A stretch of DNA of 64,000 nt from Allobosea thiooxidans (lineage in GTDB: Bacteria > Pseudomonadota > Alphaproteobacteria > Rhizobiales > Beijerinckiaceae), in assembly GCF_900168195.1 (NCBI RefSeq), contig NZ_FUYX01000005.1, positions 186,001-250,000 of the forward strand. Reading direction: 5' to 3'. How positions within the stretch are numbered: the first letter of the stretch is position 1; each line of letters starts with the position of its first letter. Both the position numbers and the translations under genes were made by a program. The notes under the pieces are model-generated. The model was given only the letters and a program-made list of their open reading frames with translations, did no database searches and was not told where the DNA came from. This document shows, in pieces, positions 1 to 8,725 of this stretch.

Positions 1-36
1 ACTTCGGCGATTCCGCTGGGCTTCGTGGACATGTAA
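1..36 (+). CDS. C-terminal tail of a truncated upstream gene
   Basis: Frame 1 reads twelve codons ending in TAA at 34-36, giving a tail T-S-A-I-P-L-G-F-V-D-M. The rest of the gene lies left of the window, so neither the product nor the reality of the frame can be established. It is listed because no other gene starts before the repeat at 60 and the next gene is on the opposite strand. Confidence 0.3.
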   Translation, partial: TSAIPLGFVDM

Positions 37-59
37 GGCGCGGCTGAAGCGAGGCAGGA

Positions 60-158
60 CGTCATTGCGAGCGCAGCGAAGCAATCCAGGTGGGCTGGGC
101 CGAGCCTTTCGCCCTGCGGCCTCTGGATTGCTTCGTCGCCATGCTCCTCGCAATGACG
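60..158. repeat. dispersed palindromic repeat, long form (copy 1)
   Basis: Imperfect inverted repeat whose ends read cgtcattgcgag and ctcgcaatgacg, with inner arms gaagcaatccag and ctggattgcttc. It lies between the end of a plus-strand gene and the 3' end of the ompW-like gene. Three further copies are at 2734-2769, 8609-8640 and 14995-15083, all intergenic. This resembles the REP/RIME-type elements common in rhizobial genomes; function is unknown and may be transcript-end protection or simple non-autonomous repetition. Confidence 0.85.
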
Positions 159-196
159 GTTCCGGCTCGTCAGGCGATCCTGCCTGATGGAAAGCT

Positions 197-886
197 TCAG
201 AAGCGATAGGTGACGCCGGCGCCGATTAGCCAGGGGTCGATCTTGACCTTGCCGGCGACGAGCCCGTTGTTCACCTTCACCTTGGGCTCCAGGAAGAGCT
301 TCTTCACGTCGAAGTTCAGGCCCCAATGCTCGTCGATCATGTAGTCGAAGCCGGCCTGGAGGGCGAAGCCGAAGGAATCCTTCAGGTCGAAGTCGGTGAA
401 GCCGCCCTTCGCCTTCTCGTTGAAGAAGACGGTGTAGTTCACGCCGACGCCGAGATAGGGCTTGAACGGCCCGAGATCGGTGAAGTGGTACTGCAGCATC
501 AGGGTCGGCGGCAGCAGCCAGGCCGAGCCGATGCGCGCGCCGGCGAGGCTGCCCGCGCCCTTCACATTATGCGGGGTGACGCCGAGGATGAGCTCGGCGG
601 CGAAGTTCTTCGTGAAGAAGTAGGTGATGTCGAGCTCGGGCACGACCGAGTTGGAGATGTCGACCTTGCCGCCGACGACCGGTGCGCCGCCCAGCCTGAG
701 ATTGGCCTCCTCCTGCGGCACGACGAAAAGCGCGCGGCCGCGGATCATCCACGGGCTCCAGCTGGTCATGATCGGCGCCAGGGGTGCCGCCTTGGTCGAA
801 GGCAGGTCGGCCGCATGAGCGCTTGTCAGCGCCGTGGCGCCGAGCAGCGTGGCGGCAAGGGAAAGACGGATCGAGCGAGAAGTCAT
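197..886 (-). CDS. OmpW-family outer membrane protein
   Basis: A 229-residue protein with a cleavable signal peptide (positively charged start, hydrophobic core about residues 8-20, Ala-His-Ala-Ala cleavage region near 26). The mature part has alternating beta-strand composition, the OmpW-type P-E-L-D-I-T-Y-F-F segment, a W-L-L-P-P-T-L-M-L-Q-Y strand near the middle and a C-terminal Tyr-Arg-Phe, the usual BAM insertion signal. OmpW proteins form eight-stranded barrels with a narrow hydrophobic channel. Length matches the family. A perfect FNR/FixK-like box sits about 90 nt upstream of the start, consistent with the oxygen or redox control reported for ompW genes elsewhere. Confidence 0.9.
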   Translation of the reverse strand: MTSRSIRLSLAATLLGATALTSAHAADLPSTKAAPLAPIMTSWSPWMIRGRALFVVPQEEANLRLGGAPVVGGKVDISNSVVPELDITYFFTKNFAAELILGVTPHNVKGAGSLAGARIGSAWLLPPTLMLQYHFTDLGPFKPYLGVGVNYTVFFNEKAKGGFTDFDLKDSFGFALQAGFDYMIDEHWGLNFDVKKLFLEPKVKVNNGLVAGKVKIDPWLIGAGVTYRF

Positions 887-974
887 GGCGGCAGCCCCAG
901 GAGTGGCGAGGCCCGGGCGCCGAACGCGCCGCGAGTCTCATGCCTCCATCAGCGCCGGTTTCGCGCGATGCGTA

Positions 975-988
975 TTGATCCGGATCAA
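975..988 (-). promoter_or_regulatory. FNR/FixK/FnrL-type binding site upstream of ompW-like gene
   Basis: TTGATCCGGATCAA is a perfect 14-bp palindrome that matches the FNR-family consensus TTGAT-N4-ATCAA. Its centre is about 95 nt upstream of the ompW-like ATG, in the 167-bp gap between that gene and the 3' end of prfC, so the porin gene is the only obvious target. No strong -10 hexamer is visible at the class II distance; a TGATGG is the best candidate. Confidence 0.6.
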
Positions 989-1053
989 CCCGACAGGCGC
1001 GCGCCGCGGCCTGTCGCGTTCAGGCCACAGTGGCGATCGGGGCCGTTTCCGGC

Positions 1054-2676
1054 TCAGCCCTTCGTGACCTTCTGGTAGTCCTTCACGTCCGAGAAGCGGA
1101 TGTCGGGCGCGCGCTCGGCGTCGTATTTCAGCGTGAACTGGCTCGAGGCCATGAAGACCGGGTCGCCGTCGAGGTCGTCGGCCATGACCGAGGGCTTGGC
1201 CCCGACGAATTTCTGCAGCGCCAGCTTGTCGTCCGAGGAGATCCAGCGCGCGATCGCGAACTGGCAGGGCTCGAAATCGATCGGCAGCGAATACTCGACC
1301 TCCATGCGCTCCTTCAGCACGTCGAGCTGGAGGGCGCCGACGACACCGACGATGGCGGGGGCGCCGTCATGCGGCAGAAAGAGCTGGACGACGCCTTCCT
1401 CGGCCATCTGCTGCAGCGCCTCGCGCAGCTTCTTGGCCTTCATCGCATCCTTGAGCTTGACGCGGCGCAGGATTTCCGGCGCGAAGCTCGGCACGCCCTT
1501 GAAGACGATGTCCTCGCCCTCGGTCAGGGTGTCGCCGATGCGCAGCGTGCCATGGTTGGGCAGGCCGACGATGTCGCCGGCGAAGGCCTCTTCCGCGATC
1601 GAGCGGTCGCGCGCGAAGAAGAATTGCGGGGCGTTGAGCGGCATCGGCTTGCCGGTGCGAACCAGCTTCGCCTTCATGCCGCGGGTCAGCTTGCCCGAGC
1701 AGACGCGCATGAAGGCGATGCGGTCGCGATGGTTCGGGTCCATGTTCGCCTGGATCTTGAAGACGAAGCCGGTCATCTTCGGCTCGGAAGCCTCGATCGG
1801 GCGCTTGTCCGCCAGCTGGGCGCGCGGGCTCGGCGCATGGGCGCCGAGAGCGTCGATCAGGTCGCGCACGCCGTAGTCGCGCAAGGCGGCGCCGAAATAG
1901 AGCGGGGTCAGGTGCCCCTCGCGGAAAGCCTGCAGATCGAAGGGCTTCAGGCCCTCGCTGGCGAGGAAGACCTCCTCGCGCCAGGTTTCGGCGGCGCCGT
2001 TCGGCAGCAGCTCGTCGAAAAGCGGATCGTCCCAGCCGGAGACACTCTGGTCCTGCGCGCTCTCGTCGCCCTTCTGGTTGCGGCGGAAGGTGTTGGCCTT
2101 GAGGTCGTAGGTGCCGACGAATTCGCGGCCGCGGCCGACCGGCCAGGTCATCGGCGCGACGTCGAGCGCCAGCGTCGTCTCGATCTCGTTGATCAGGTCG
2201 AAGGGATCGCGGGTCTCGCGATCGACCTTGTTGATGAAGGTGACGATCGGGATGTCGCGCAGCCGGCAAACCTCGAAAAGCTTCTTGGTGCGGTCCTCGA
2301 TGCCCTTGGCGGCGTCGATCACCATCACCGCCGAGTCGACCGCGGTCAGCGTGCGATAGGTGTCTTCCGAGAAGTCCTCGTGGCCGGGCGTGTCGAGCAG
2401 GTTGAAGACATGGCCGCCATATTCGAAGGTCATCACCGAGGTGACGACCGAGATGCCGCGCTGGCGCTCGATCTTCATCCAGTCCGAGGAGGTCTGGCGG
2501 CGGCCCTGCTTGGCGCGCACCTCGCCGGCGAGCTGAATGGCGCCGCCGAAATAGAGCAGCTTCTCGGTCAGCGTCGTCTTGCCCGCGTCCGGGTGCGAGA
2601 TGATGGCGAAGGTGCGCCGGCGCGCATGCGGCGCGGCGGCGGCCGCAGGCGCTTCGAGGGTCGAAAGATCGGTCAT
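1054..2676 (-). CDS. prfC: peptide chain release factor 3
   Basis: A 540-residue translational GTPase that recycles RF1/RF2 from the ribosome after peptide release. The N-terminal G domain shows G1 at residues 28-35 (H-P-D-A-G-K-T-T), G3 D-T-P-G-H-E-D-F and G4 N-K-V-D-R-E, followed by the RF3-specific domains with F-Q-I/K-I-Q-A-N-M-D-P-x-H-R-D-R-I-A-F and the closing D-V-K-D-Y-Q-K-V. An in-frame TTG four codons upstream is possible, but ATG at 2676 begins M-T-D-L as expected for the family. It is monocistronic, with a palindromic repeat in the gap upstream. Confidence 0.97.
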   Translation of the reverse strand: MTDLSTLEAPAAAAAPHARRRTFAIISHPDAGKTTLTEKLLYFGGAIQLAGEVRAKQGRRQTSSDWMKIERQRGISVVTSVMTFEYGGHVFNLLDTPGHEDFSEDTYRTLTAVDSAVMVIDAAKGIEDRTKKLFEVCRLRDIPIVTFINKVDRETRDPFDLINEIETTLALDVAPMTWPVGRGREFVGTYDLKANTFRRNQKGDESAQDQSVSGWDDPLFDELLPNGAAETWREEVFLASEGLKPFDLQAFREGHLTPLYFGAALRDYGVRDLIDALGAHAPSPRAQLADKRPIEASEPKMTGFVFKIQANMDPNHRDRIAFMRVCSGKLTRGMKAKLVRTGKPMPLNAPQFFFARDRSIAEEAFAGDIVGLPNHGTLRIGDTLTEGEDIVFKGVPSFAPEILRRVKLKDAMKAKKLREALQQMAEEGVVQLFLPHDGAPAIVGVVGALQLDVLKERMEVEYSLPIDFEPCQFAIARWISSDDKLALQKFVGAKPSVMADDLDGDPVFMASSQFTLKYDAERAPDIRFSDVKDYQKVTKG

Positions 2677-2733
2677 GGGCCGCTTCAAGACGGATGCGGG
2701 GCGGAAGTCAACGGCGCTTGTGCGTTACGCTGC

Positions 2734-2769
2734 CGTCATTGCGAGGAGCGAAGCGACGAAGCAATGACG
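2734..2769. repeat. dispersed palindromic repeat, short form (copy 2)
   Basis: cgtcattgcgag followed by a short GC-rich centre and gaagcaatgacg. It lies between the prfC start and the 3' end of the ABC-2 permease gene. It shares the outer arms of copies 1 and 4 but lacks the internal ccag arms. Confidence 0.8.
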
Positions 2770-2790
2770 CCGGAGGTGAAGGATTGCGGC

Positions 2791-3563
2791 TCAGTTCTTC
2801 AGCCGGTAGCCCGTCTTGAAGATCCAGCCGACGATGGCGATGCAGGCGGCAAGGAAGAGCAGCGTCATGCCCAGGCTTACGCCGAGGCTGACATCGGCGA
2901 GGCCGAAGAAGCTCCAGCGGAAGCCGCTGATCAGGTAGACCACGGGATTGAACAGCGTCACCGTCTGCCAGAAGGGCGGCAGCATGCTGATCGAGTAGAA
3001 GGAGCCGCCGAGGAAGGCCAGCGGCGTCACGATCAGCAGCGGGATGACCTGGAGCTTCTCGAAGCCGTCGGCCCAGATGCCGATGATGAAGCCGAACAGG
3101 CTGAAGGTCGTGGCCGTCAGCACCAGGAACAGCAGCATCATGCCCGGATGCTCGATCCTGAGTGGCACGAAGAAGGTGGCGGTCAGCAGGATGATGAGGC
3201 CGAGCAGGATCGATTTCGACGCGGCCGCGCCGACATAGGCGATCACGGCCTCCCACCAGGCCACTGGCGCCGAGAGCAATTCGTAGATCGTGCCGGTGAA
3301 TTTCGGGAAATAGATCGCGAAGGAGGCGTTGGCGATGCTCTGCGTCAAGAGCGAGAGCATGATCAGGCCGGGCACGATGAAGGCGCCATAGGGCACGCCG
3401 TCGATTTCCTGCATGCGCGAGCCGATCGCGCCGCCGAAGACGATGAAATAGAGCGAGGTCGAGAGCACCGGCGAGACGATGCTCTGCAGCGGCGTGCGCC
3501 AGGTGCGCGCCATCTCGAAGCGGTAGATCGCGGCGATCGCGCGCGGGTTGAAGCTCGCGGCGC

Positions 3564-3567
<4 letters not shown>
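2791..3567 (-). CDS. ABC-2 type exporter permease
   Basis: A 258-residue integral membrane protein with about six hydrophobic segments and the ABC-2 arrangement (long first loop with Y-G-A-F-I-V-P-G-L, then G-G-S-F-Y-S-I-x-M-L-P and [11 protein letters not shown] near the C-terminus). This is the YadH/NodJ-like family. Its ATG overlaps the stop of the ATPase gene by 4 bp (ATGA), so the two proteins are translationally coupled and presumably form one exporter. The substrate cannot be read from sequence; relatives export polysaccharides, lipids or drugs. Confidence 0.9.
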
Positions 3568-4514
<947 letters not shown>

Positions 4515-4606
4515 ATAGGTCAGGTTGGCCGGGGTTGCGACGGCGGGACCATGCCGGAGAAGCATGATCGCCTGTCAGCCCGTGGCGGCAGCATGCCCAA
4601 AAGCAG

Positions 4607-4632
4607 CGAGGCCGGGCGCGGGCCCGGCCTCG
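4607..4632 (-). terminator. rho-independent-like terminator of the 24-aa gene
   Basis: An 11-bp perfect stem (cgaggccgggc with gcccggcctcg) and a 4-nt loop. Read on the minus strand it is followed by CTGCTTTTGGG. It lies about 20 nt after the stop of the small membrane peptide at 4653 and before the exporter ATPase gene. Confidence 0.65.
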
Positions 4633-4652
4633 TCGACGAAAGCGCCATCCGC

Positions 4653-4727
4653 CTATTTCATGAAGAACCACAACAGGATGATGATCGGGATCGGAACACC
4701 CACAAGCCACAGAATGATCGAGCGCAT
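4653..4727 (-). CDS. 24-residue single-span membrane peptide
   Basis: The frame reads M-R-S-I-I-L-W-L-V-G-V-P-I-P-I-I-I-L-L-W-F-F-M-K then TAG. Almost the whole peptide is one hydrophobic helix with a central P-I-P kink. The ATG at 4727 is preceded by GAGGGG with about 8 nt spacing, which favours it over the in-frame ATG at 4742 (29 residues). A strong hairpin follows the stop. The bounded unit of RBS, frame and terminator supports a real gene. Short peptides of this style occur in Rhizobiales; no function is known to me. Confidence 0.6.
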   Translation of the reverse strand: MRSIILWLVGVPIPIIILLWFFMK

Positions 4728-4787
4728 CGAACAGCCCCTCATTGAAAGGAAGATGCTGTGGCAACGCTCCCGTCTGGGGGAAAGTTC

Positions 4788-5435
4788 CTATCGGTCTGCG
4801 CCGGGAGCTGCAGCCAGCGCCTGCGCGCTGGGGTGCCAGAGCGGCCGGTAGCCATTGGCCAGTGCCGCCAGCGTGGCCGGCGGGGTGAGGACGGTCGCTA
4901 ACCCTTCCGGGCGGGAGCGAAGCGCGACATAGCCCGCCGGCGACCAGAGCAGGGCGGAAGCGCCGCACAATGCCAGGAAGGCTCCATCGCCGGAGAGCAG
5001 CATCGTTCCATCCGGCAGCGTCTCGGCCGGCAGGGGATGCGTGCGCTTGGCGCGGCCGATCCGCCGATCGGCATCGAGGATGCGGTCGATCTCGGGGAAG
5101 AGCGGGGTCTGTGCGAGGCCGAGCCCCTTCACCAGCGCGTCGCGATAGGCGAGGGCGTCGCGGCGGCGGCATTCCATGCAGGGGCGGTGGCCGGCCGCCA
5201 GCGCCGTCACCTCGTCGCAGAAGAAGAGCTCGGTATAGCCGCGGCCCCAGACCTTGCGGCGCCGCTCCTTGAAGGAGAGCACGCAGCAGAGCCAGTGCTG
5301 CGTCGCCTGGATGCGGGTGGGGACGGTGCGGTTTTCGGGATCGTGGAAACGCCCGCCGCGATTGCCGAAGAACGTGCCGCGGGCCGGGTTCGCGAAGAGC
5401 GTTCCGTCGGGCCTGACGCGATTGGGGAGGGGCAT
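4788..5435 (-). CDS. conserved hypothetical protein with paired-cysteine motifs
   Basis: A 215-residue soluble protein. The N-terminus has F-x-N-P-A-R-G-T-F-F-G-N-R-G-G-R-F, followed by W-L-C-C, a tract K-V-W-G-R-G-Y-T-E-L-F-F and then G-H-R-P-C-M-E-C-R-R-R-D. The Cys pairs could bind a metal. The C-terminal half is Pro/Leu rich and ends with G-Y-R-P-L-W-H-P-S-A. I recognise the protein as a widespread alphaproteobacterial unknown rather than a named family. It stands alone, with the 24-aa gene downstream on the same strand. Confidence 0.85.
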   Translation of the reverse strand: MPLPNRVRPDGTLFANPARGTFFGNRGGRFHDPENRTVPTRIQATQHWLCCVLSFKERRRKVWGRGYTELFFCDEVTALAAGHRPCMECRRRDALAYRDALVKGLGLAQTPLFPEIDRILDADRRIGRAKRTHPLPAETLPDGTMLLSGDGAFLALCGASALLWSPAGYVALRSRPEGLATVLTPPATLAALANGYRPLWHPSAQALAAAPGADR

Positions 5436-5633
5436 GGTCGGTCTCCGTTCGGCGGCAGGATAGGTCGGCGCGCGTCAGATCGCGTCAGCGACGGCGGTCA
5501 TGCCGTGTTTCGTCGATCGCGGCAGCTTCCCCTTAACGCTACGGACAAGTCGGCACCTGACCCTAAGGCATTTGAAGGGTTTTCCGCGGCATTCCGACCG
5601 GCAAGAACGCCACGCGGAACCGCCAGCGCCACG

Positions 5634-6002
5634 ATGAACGCCTATGTTCCCCTGATCCTGTTCACGGTGCTGACCAATGCGGCGGCCCAGCTGATGCTGA
5701 AGCGCGGCATGAGCGGGCTCGGCGCCTTCGACCTCGCCCATGACGGGTTGATCGGCACGGTCTTCCGCGTCGTCTTCAACCCCTTCGTCTTCGCGGGACT
5801 GTGCACTTTCGTGGTCAGCATGGCCTCGCACCTGATCGTGCTGTCCAAGGTGCAGATCAGCTACGCCTACCCGTTCCTGAGTCTCGCCTATGTCGTCGTC
5901 GCGGCCTACGCCTATTTCGTCTTCCACGAGGATCTGAGCCCGACGCGCGTCGCCGGCATCGGCCTGATCGTGCTCGGCACCGTCTTCATCGCACAAAGCT
6001 GA
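5634..6002 (+). CDS. EamA/DMT-family four-helix membrane protein (ArnE/ArnF-like)
   Basis: A 122-residue protein with four predicted membrane helices (about residues 3-20, 45-66, 72-93, 100-120), the size of SMR/ArnE-type half transporters. The motif I-S-Y-A-Y-P-F-L-S-L-A-Y-V-V-V precedes the last helix pair, as in undecaprenyl-phosphate-sugar flippase subunits. It starts the operon that continues with a 45-aa peptide, an epimerase and an aminotransferase, suggesting transport of an amino-sugar-linked lipid. The start is the ATG following A-C-G at 5631-5633. Confidence 0.8.
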   Translation: MNAYVPLILFTVLTNAAAQLMLKRGMSGLGAFDLAHDGLIGTVFRVVFNPFVFAGLCTFVVSMASHLIVLSKVQISYAYPFLSLAYVVVAAYAYFVFHEDLSPTRVAGIGLIVLGTVFIAQS

Positions 6003-6009
6003 GGGAAAC

Positions 6010-6147
6010 ATGGACCTGATCATGAGCTTGTTCTTGCGCCTGTTCCTGCGCCTCGGCGCCCTGTTCGCGCCGCAGGCCGCCTTGCGGCCGGTCCCCGTGC
6101 CGGTGCGCAGGCAACGTCCGCGCCTGCCCGCCGACCCCCAGGGCTGA
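6010..6147 (+). CDS. 45-residue basic membrane-anchored peptide
   Basis: The ATG at 6010 is preceded by GAGGGAAAC, a good ribosome-binding site 4 nt after the flippase stop. The frame ends TGA at 6145-6147, 4 nt before the epimerase ATG. The product has a hydrophobic segment (residues 3-21, Leu/Phe with three Arg) and a Pro/Arg-rich tail. The tight spacing on both sides and the Shine-Dalgarno support translation. No family recognised; it could be an accessory of the flippase or a translational-coupling leader for the epimerase. Confidence 0.5.
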   Translation: MDLIMSLFLRLFLRLGALFAPQAALRPVPVPVRRQRPRLPADPQG

Positions 6148-6151
6148 AGCG

Positions 6152-7156
6152 ATGAGGCACATCATCATCGGCGGCGACGGCTTCGTCGGCTCGCATCTCG
6201 CCGCAGACCTCGCGGCGATGGGCGAGGCGGTCCTGGTCGTCGACATCCACAAGAGCGATCACGCGCATTACGCCACGGTGCCGTTCCTGAAGGCCGACGT
6301 GACCCGGGCGGAGAGCGTGGAGAGCACCCCGCTTGCGCCGCAGGACGTGGTCTACAACCTCTCGGCCAAGATGCTCTCGCCGATCGTGACGCGCGCCGAG
6401 CGGCGCGATTTCTTCTGGCCGGTGAACTATCATGGCACCCAGAACATCCTGCACTGGATGGAGAAGAACGGCGCCGACCGGCTCGTCCACTTCACCACCG
6501 ACATGATCTACGGCCATTCGGTCACGGTGCCGCAGGACGAGACGCACCCGGCCAAGCCGCTCGGCGAATATGGCGAGAGCAAGCTCGCCACCGAGCGCCT
6601 CGCCGAGGAATACCGGGCGAAGGGCTTCAGGATCCCGATCTTCCGGCCGCGGCTGATCATCGGGCCGGGGCGGCTCGGCATCCTGGTCAAGCTGTTCAGG
6701 CTGATCGACATGAACCTGCCGGTGCCGATGATCGGCGGCGGCAACAACCCCTACCAGTTCATCTCGGTTTTCGACTGCGCCAGCGCCTGCGTCGCGGCCT
6801 GGAAGGCGGGTTTCCCGAACGAAGCCTATAATCTCGGTTCGGACGATCCGCCGCCGGTGAAGAAGCTGCTCGGTGACCTGATCAGGCATGCCGGCTCGAA
6901 ATCGATCCTGCTGCCGACGCCCGCGCCGCTGGTGAAGCTCACCCTCGATGCGCTCGACGCGATCAACATGCCGATCATGGACCCGGAGCAGTACAAGATC
7001 GCCGACGAGGTCTGCATCCTCGACACCTCCAAGGCCAAGCGCGAACTGGGCTGGCGGCCGCGATACCGCGACGAGGACATGCTGCTCGCCGCCTATACCG
7101 AATACCGCAAGGCCAAGGATGGCCAGAAGCCGGCGCCGAGGAGCCTCGCAGCATGA
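6152..7156 (+). CDS. NAD-dependent epimerase/dehydratase (extended SDR)
   Basis: A 334-residue extended short-chain dehydrogenase. The N-terminal Rossmann motif is G-G-D-G-F-V-G-S-H (residues 6-14), the acidic cofactor residue follows in V-V-D-I-H-K, and the catalytic motif is Y-G-E-S-K near residue 142, preceded by T-T-D-M. The C-terminal part has R-P-R-L-I-I-G-P-G and the late E-L-G-W-R-P segment. These enzymes act on nucleotide sugars or on lipid-linked sugar-like substrates. Its stop overlaps the ATG of the aminotransferase by 4 bp. Substrate not assignable. Confidence 0.88.
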   Translation: MRHIIIGGDGFVGSHLAADLAAMGEAVLVVDIHKSDHAHYATVPFLKADVTRAESVESTPLAPQDVVYNLSAKMLSPIVTRAERRDFFWPVNYHGTQNILHWMEKNGADRLVHFTTDMIYGHSVTVPQDETHPAKPLGEYGESKLATERLAEEYRAKGFRIPIFRPRLIIGPGRLGILVKLFRLIDMNLPVPMIGGGNNPYQFISVFDCASACVAAWKAGFPNEAYNLGSDDPPPVKKLLGDLIRHAGSKSILLPTPAPLVKLTLDALDAINMPIMDPEQYKIADEVCILDTSKAKRELGWRPRYRDEDMLLAAYTEYRKAKDGQKPAPRSLAA

Positions 7157-8601
7157 GCATGCCCGCCTTCAAGCCCGAGGATACCGCCATGACCGGCGCC
7201 CGCCCGCAGCTCATCAGCGTCGAGGCCGCCAAGCAGCTCGACGCCGGCCAGGTGAAGGAGCTCTTCGCCGCGCATCTCAACCCCGGCCAGCTGCATTTCC
7301 TGAAGCTGCTCGGCTTCGACAGGATCCTCGTCGATCGCGCCGAGGGCATGCACTACATCACCAGGGACGGCCGCAGGATCCTCGATTTCTTCGGCGGCTT
7401 CTGCTCGGTCGCCTTCGGGCACAACCATCCGCGCATCATCGCCGCGCGGCAGAAGTTCCAGGACGAGAACCGCCACGAGATCTGCATGGCGTTCATGTCG
7501 CAATATGCGGCGGCGCTGGCGAAGAACCTCGCCACCATCGCGCCGGGCGATCTCGACATGGTCTTCCTCGGCTCCACCGGCTCGGAGGCGATGGAGGCGG
7601 CGCTGAAGGTGGCCGAGCAGGCGCAGGGGCCGGCGAAGTCGAAGATCCTGCATGCCGCGAACTCGTTCCACGGCAAGACCAAGGGCGTGCTCTCGGTCAC
7701 GGATTCGACGCTCTACCAGTCGCAGTTCAAGCTGGTCGAGAACCGGATCAAGGTGCCCTTCGGCAATATCGAGGCGGTTCGCCTCGCGCTGGAGAGCGAT
7801 CCGGCGATCGGCATCGTGGTGATGGAGACGATCCAGGGCGGCGGCGGCATCGTCGAGGCGCCGGAAGGCTTCTGGCGCGAGCTGCGCGCACTCTGCGACA
7901 AGCACGGCGTGCTCTGGATTGCCGACGAGGTGCAGTGCGGGCTCGGCCGCACCGGCCAGTTCTTCGCCTTCGAGCGTGACGGCGTCGTGCCGGATGTGAC
8001 GGCGCTCGCCAAGGCGCTCGGCGGCTCCAAGGCGGCGATGGGCGCGATGATCGCTCGGCGCGAGGTCTACATGAAAGCCTATGGCAAGCCGAAGACGGCG
8101 CTGATCCATGCGCAGGCGACCTTCGGCGGCATGGGCGAGGCCTGCGTCTCGGCGATCGAGGCGCTCAACGTCCTCTATGACGAGGACCTGATGGGTAATG
8201 CCCGGCGCCAGGGTGACTACCTGATCGAGCGGCTGAACGGATTGCGCGCGAAGTATCCGACCCTGCTGAAGGAGATCCGCGGGCGCGGCCTGATGATCGG
8301 CGTCGAGTTCCAGGACATCAGCGAGACCATGCCTTTCGGGCTCAAGCACATGGTCGCGCTGCTCGACGACAAGCTGAAGGGCTCGCTCTGCGGCTTCGTC
8401 GGCGCGCTCCTGCTGAAGGAGCACGACGTGCTCGTCGCCTTCACCGAATACAACCGCAACGTCATCCGGCTGGAGCCGCCGCTGATCGTCACGCGCGAGC
8501 AGTGCGACGAATTCATTTCGGCGCTGGACGAGGTGCTGTCGCGCGGCGTGACGGGTATCGTCACCGGCTATCTGCGCAAGGTCGCCGCCGCCAAGGGCTG
8601 A
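7153..8601 (+). CDS. class III aminotransferase (aspartate aminotransferase family)
   Basis: A 482-residue PLP enzyme. It shows the fold-type I class III pattern: G-S-T-G-S-E-A near residue 140, F-H-G-K-T-K-G, the W-I-A-D-E-V-Q-C-G-L-G-R-T-G cofactor motif, and the Schiff-base lysine about K287 in L-A-K-A-L-G-G. Overlap with the epimerase (ATGA) indicates coupled expression; together they could oxidise or epimerise and then aminate a sugar-like substrate delivered to the ArnE-like flippase. The start at 7153 is favoured by the overlap; an internal ATG 16 codons later is less likely. Confidence 0.88.
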   Translation: MSMPAFKPEDTAMTGARPQLISVEAAKQLDAGQVKELFAAHLNPGQLHFLKLLGFDRILVDRAEGMHYITRDGRRILDFFGGFCSVAFGHNHPRIIAARQKFQDENRHEICMAFMSQYAAALAKNLATIAPGDLDMVFLGSTGSEAMEAALKVAEQAQGPAKSKILHAANSFHGKTKGVLSVTDSTLYQSQFKLVENRIKVPFGNIEAVRLALESDPAIGIVVMETIQGGGGIVEAPEGFWRELRALCDKHGVLWIADEVQCGLGRTGQFFAFERDGVVPDVTALAKALGGSKAAMGAMIARREVYMKAYGKPKTALIHAQATFGGMGEACVSAIEALNVLYDEDLMGNARRQGDYLIERLNGLRAKYPTLLKEIRGRGLMIGVEFQDISETMPFGLKHMVALLDDKLKGSLCGFVGALLLKEHDVLVAFTEYNRNVIRLEPPLIVTREQCDEFISALDEVLSRGVTGIVTGYLRKVAAAKG

Positions 8602-8608
8602 TTGCAGC

Positions 8609-8640
8609 CGTCATTGCGAGGAACGTAGCTCGCAATGACG
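8609..8640. repeat. dispersed palindromic repeat, minimal form (copy 3)
   Basis: cgtcattgcgag, eight nucleotides, then ctcgcaatgacg: an exact 12-bp inverted repeat. It starts 8 nt after the aminotransferase stop and is followed 24 nt later by a strong terminator. It is the smallest of the four copies and defines the shared outer arms. Confidence 0.85.
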
Positions 8641-8663
8641 GACAGGATCGGGGTGAAAACGAA

Positions 8664-8691
8664 AAGAGGGCCGGCATCTGCCGGCCCTTTT
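8664..8691. terminator. bidirectional rho-independent terminator
   Basis: A 9-bp perfect stem gggccggca / tgccggccc with a 2-nt loop, preceded by AAAAGA and followed by TTTT, so both strands carry a U-tract. It lies between the convergent aminotransferase gene (plus) and the small secreted-protein gene (minus) and is the best terminator in the window. Confidence 0.9.
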
Positions 8692-8725
8692 CAGTCTGGT
8701 CTCGAAACTCTGCAGACGGGACGGC

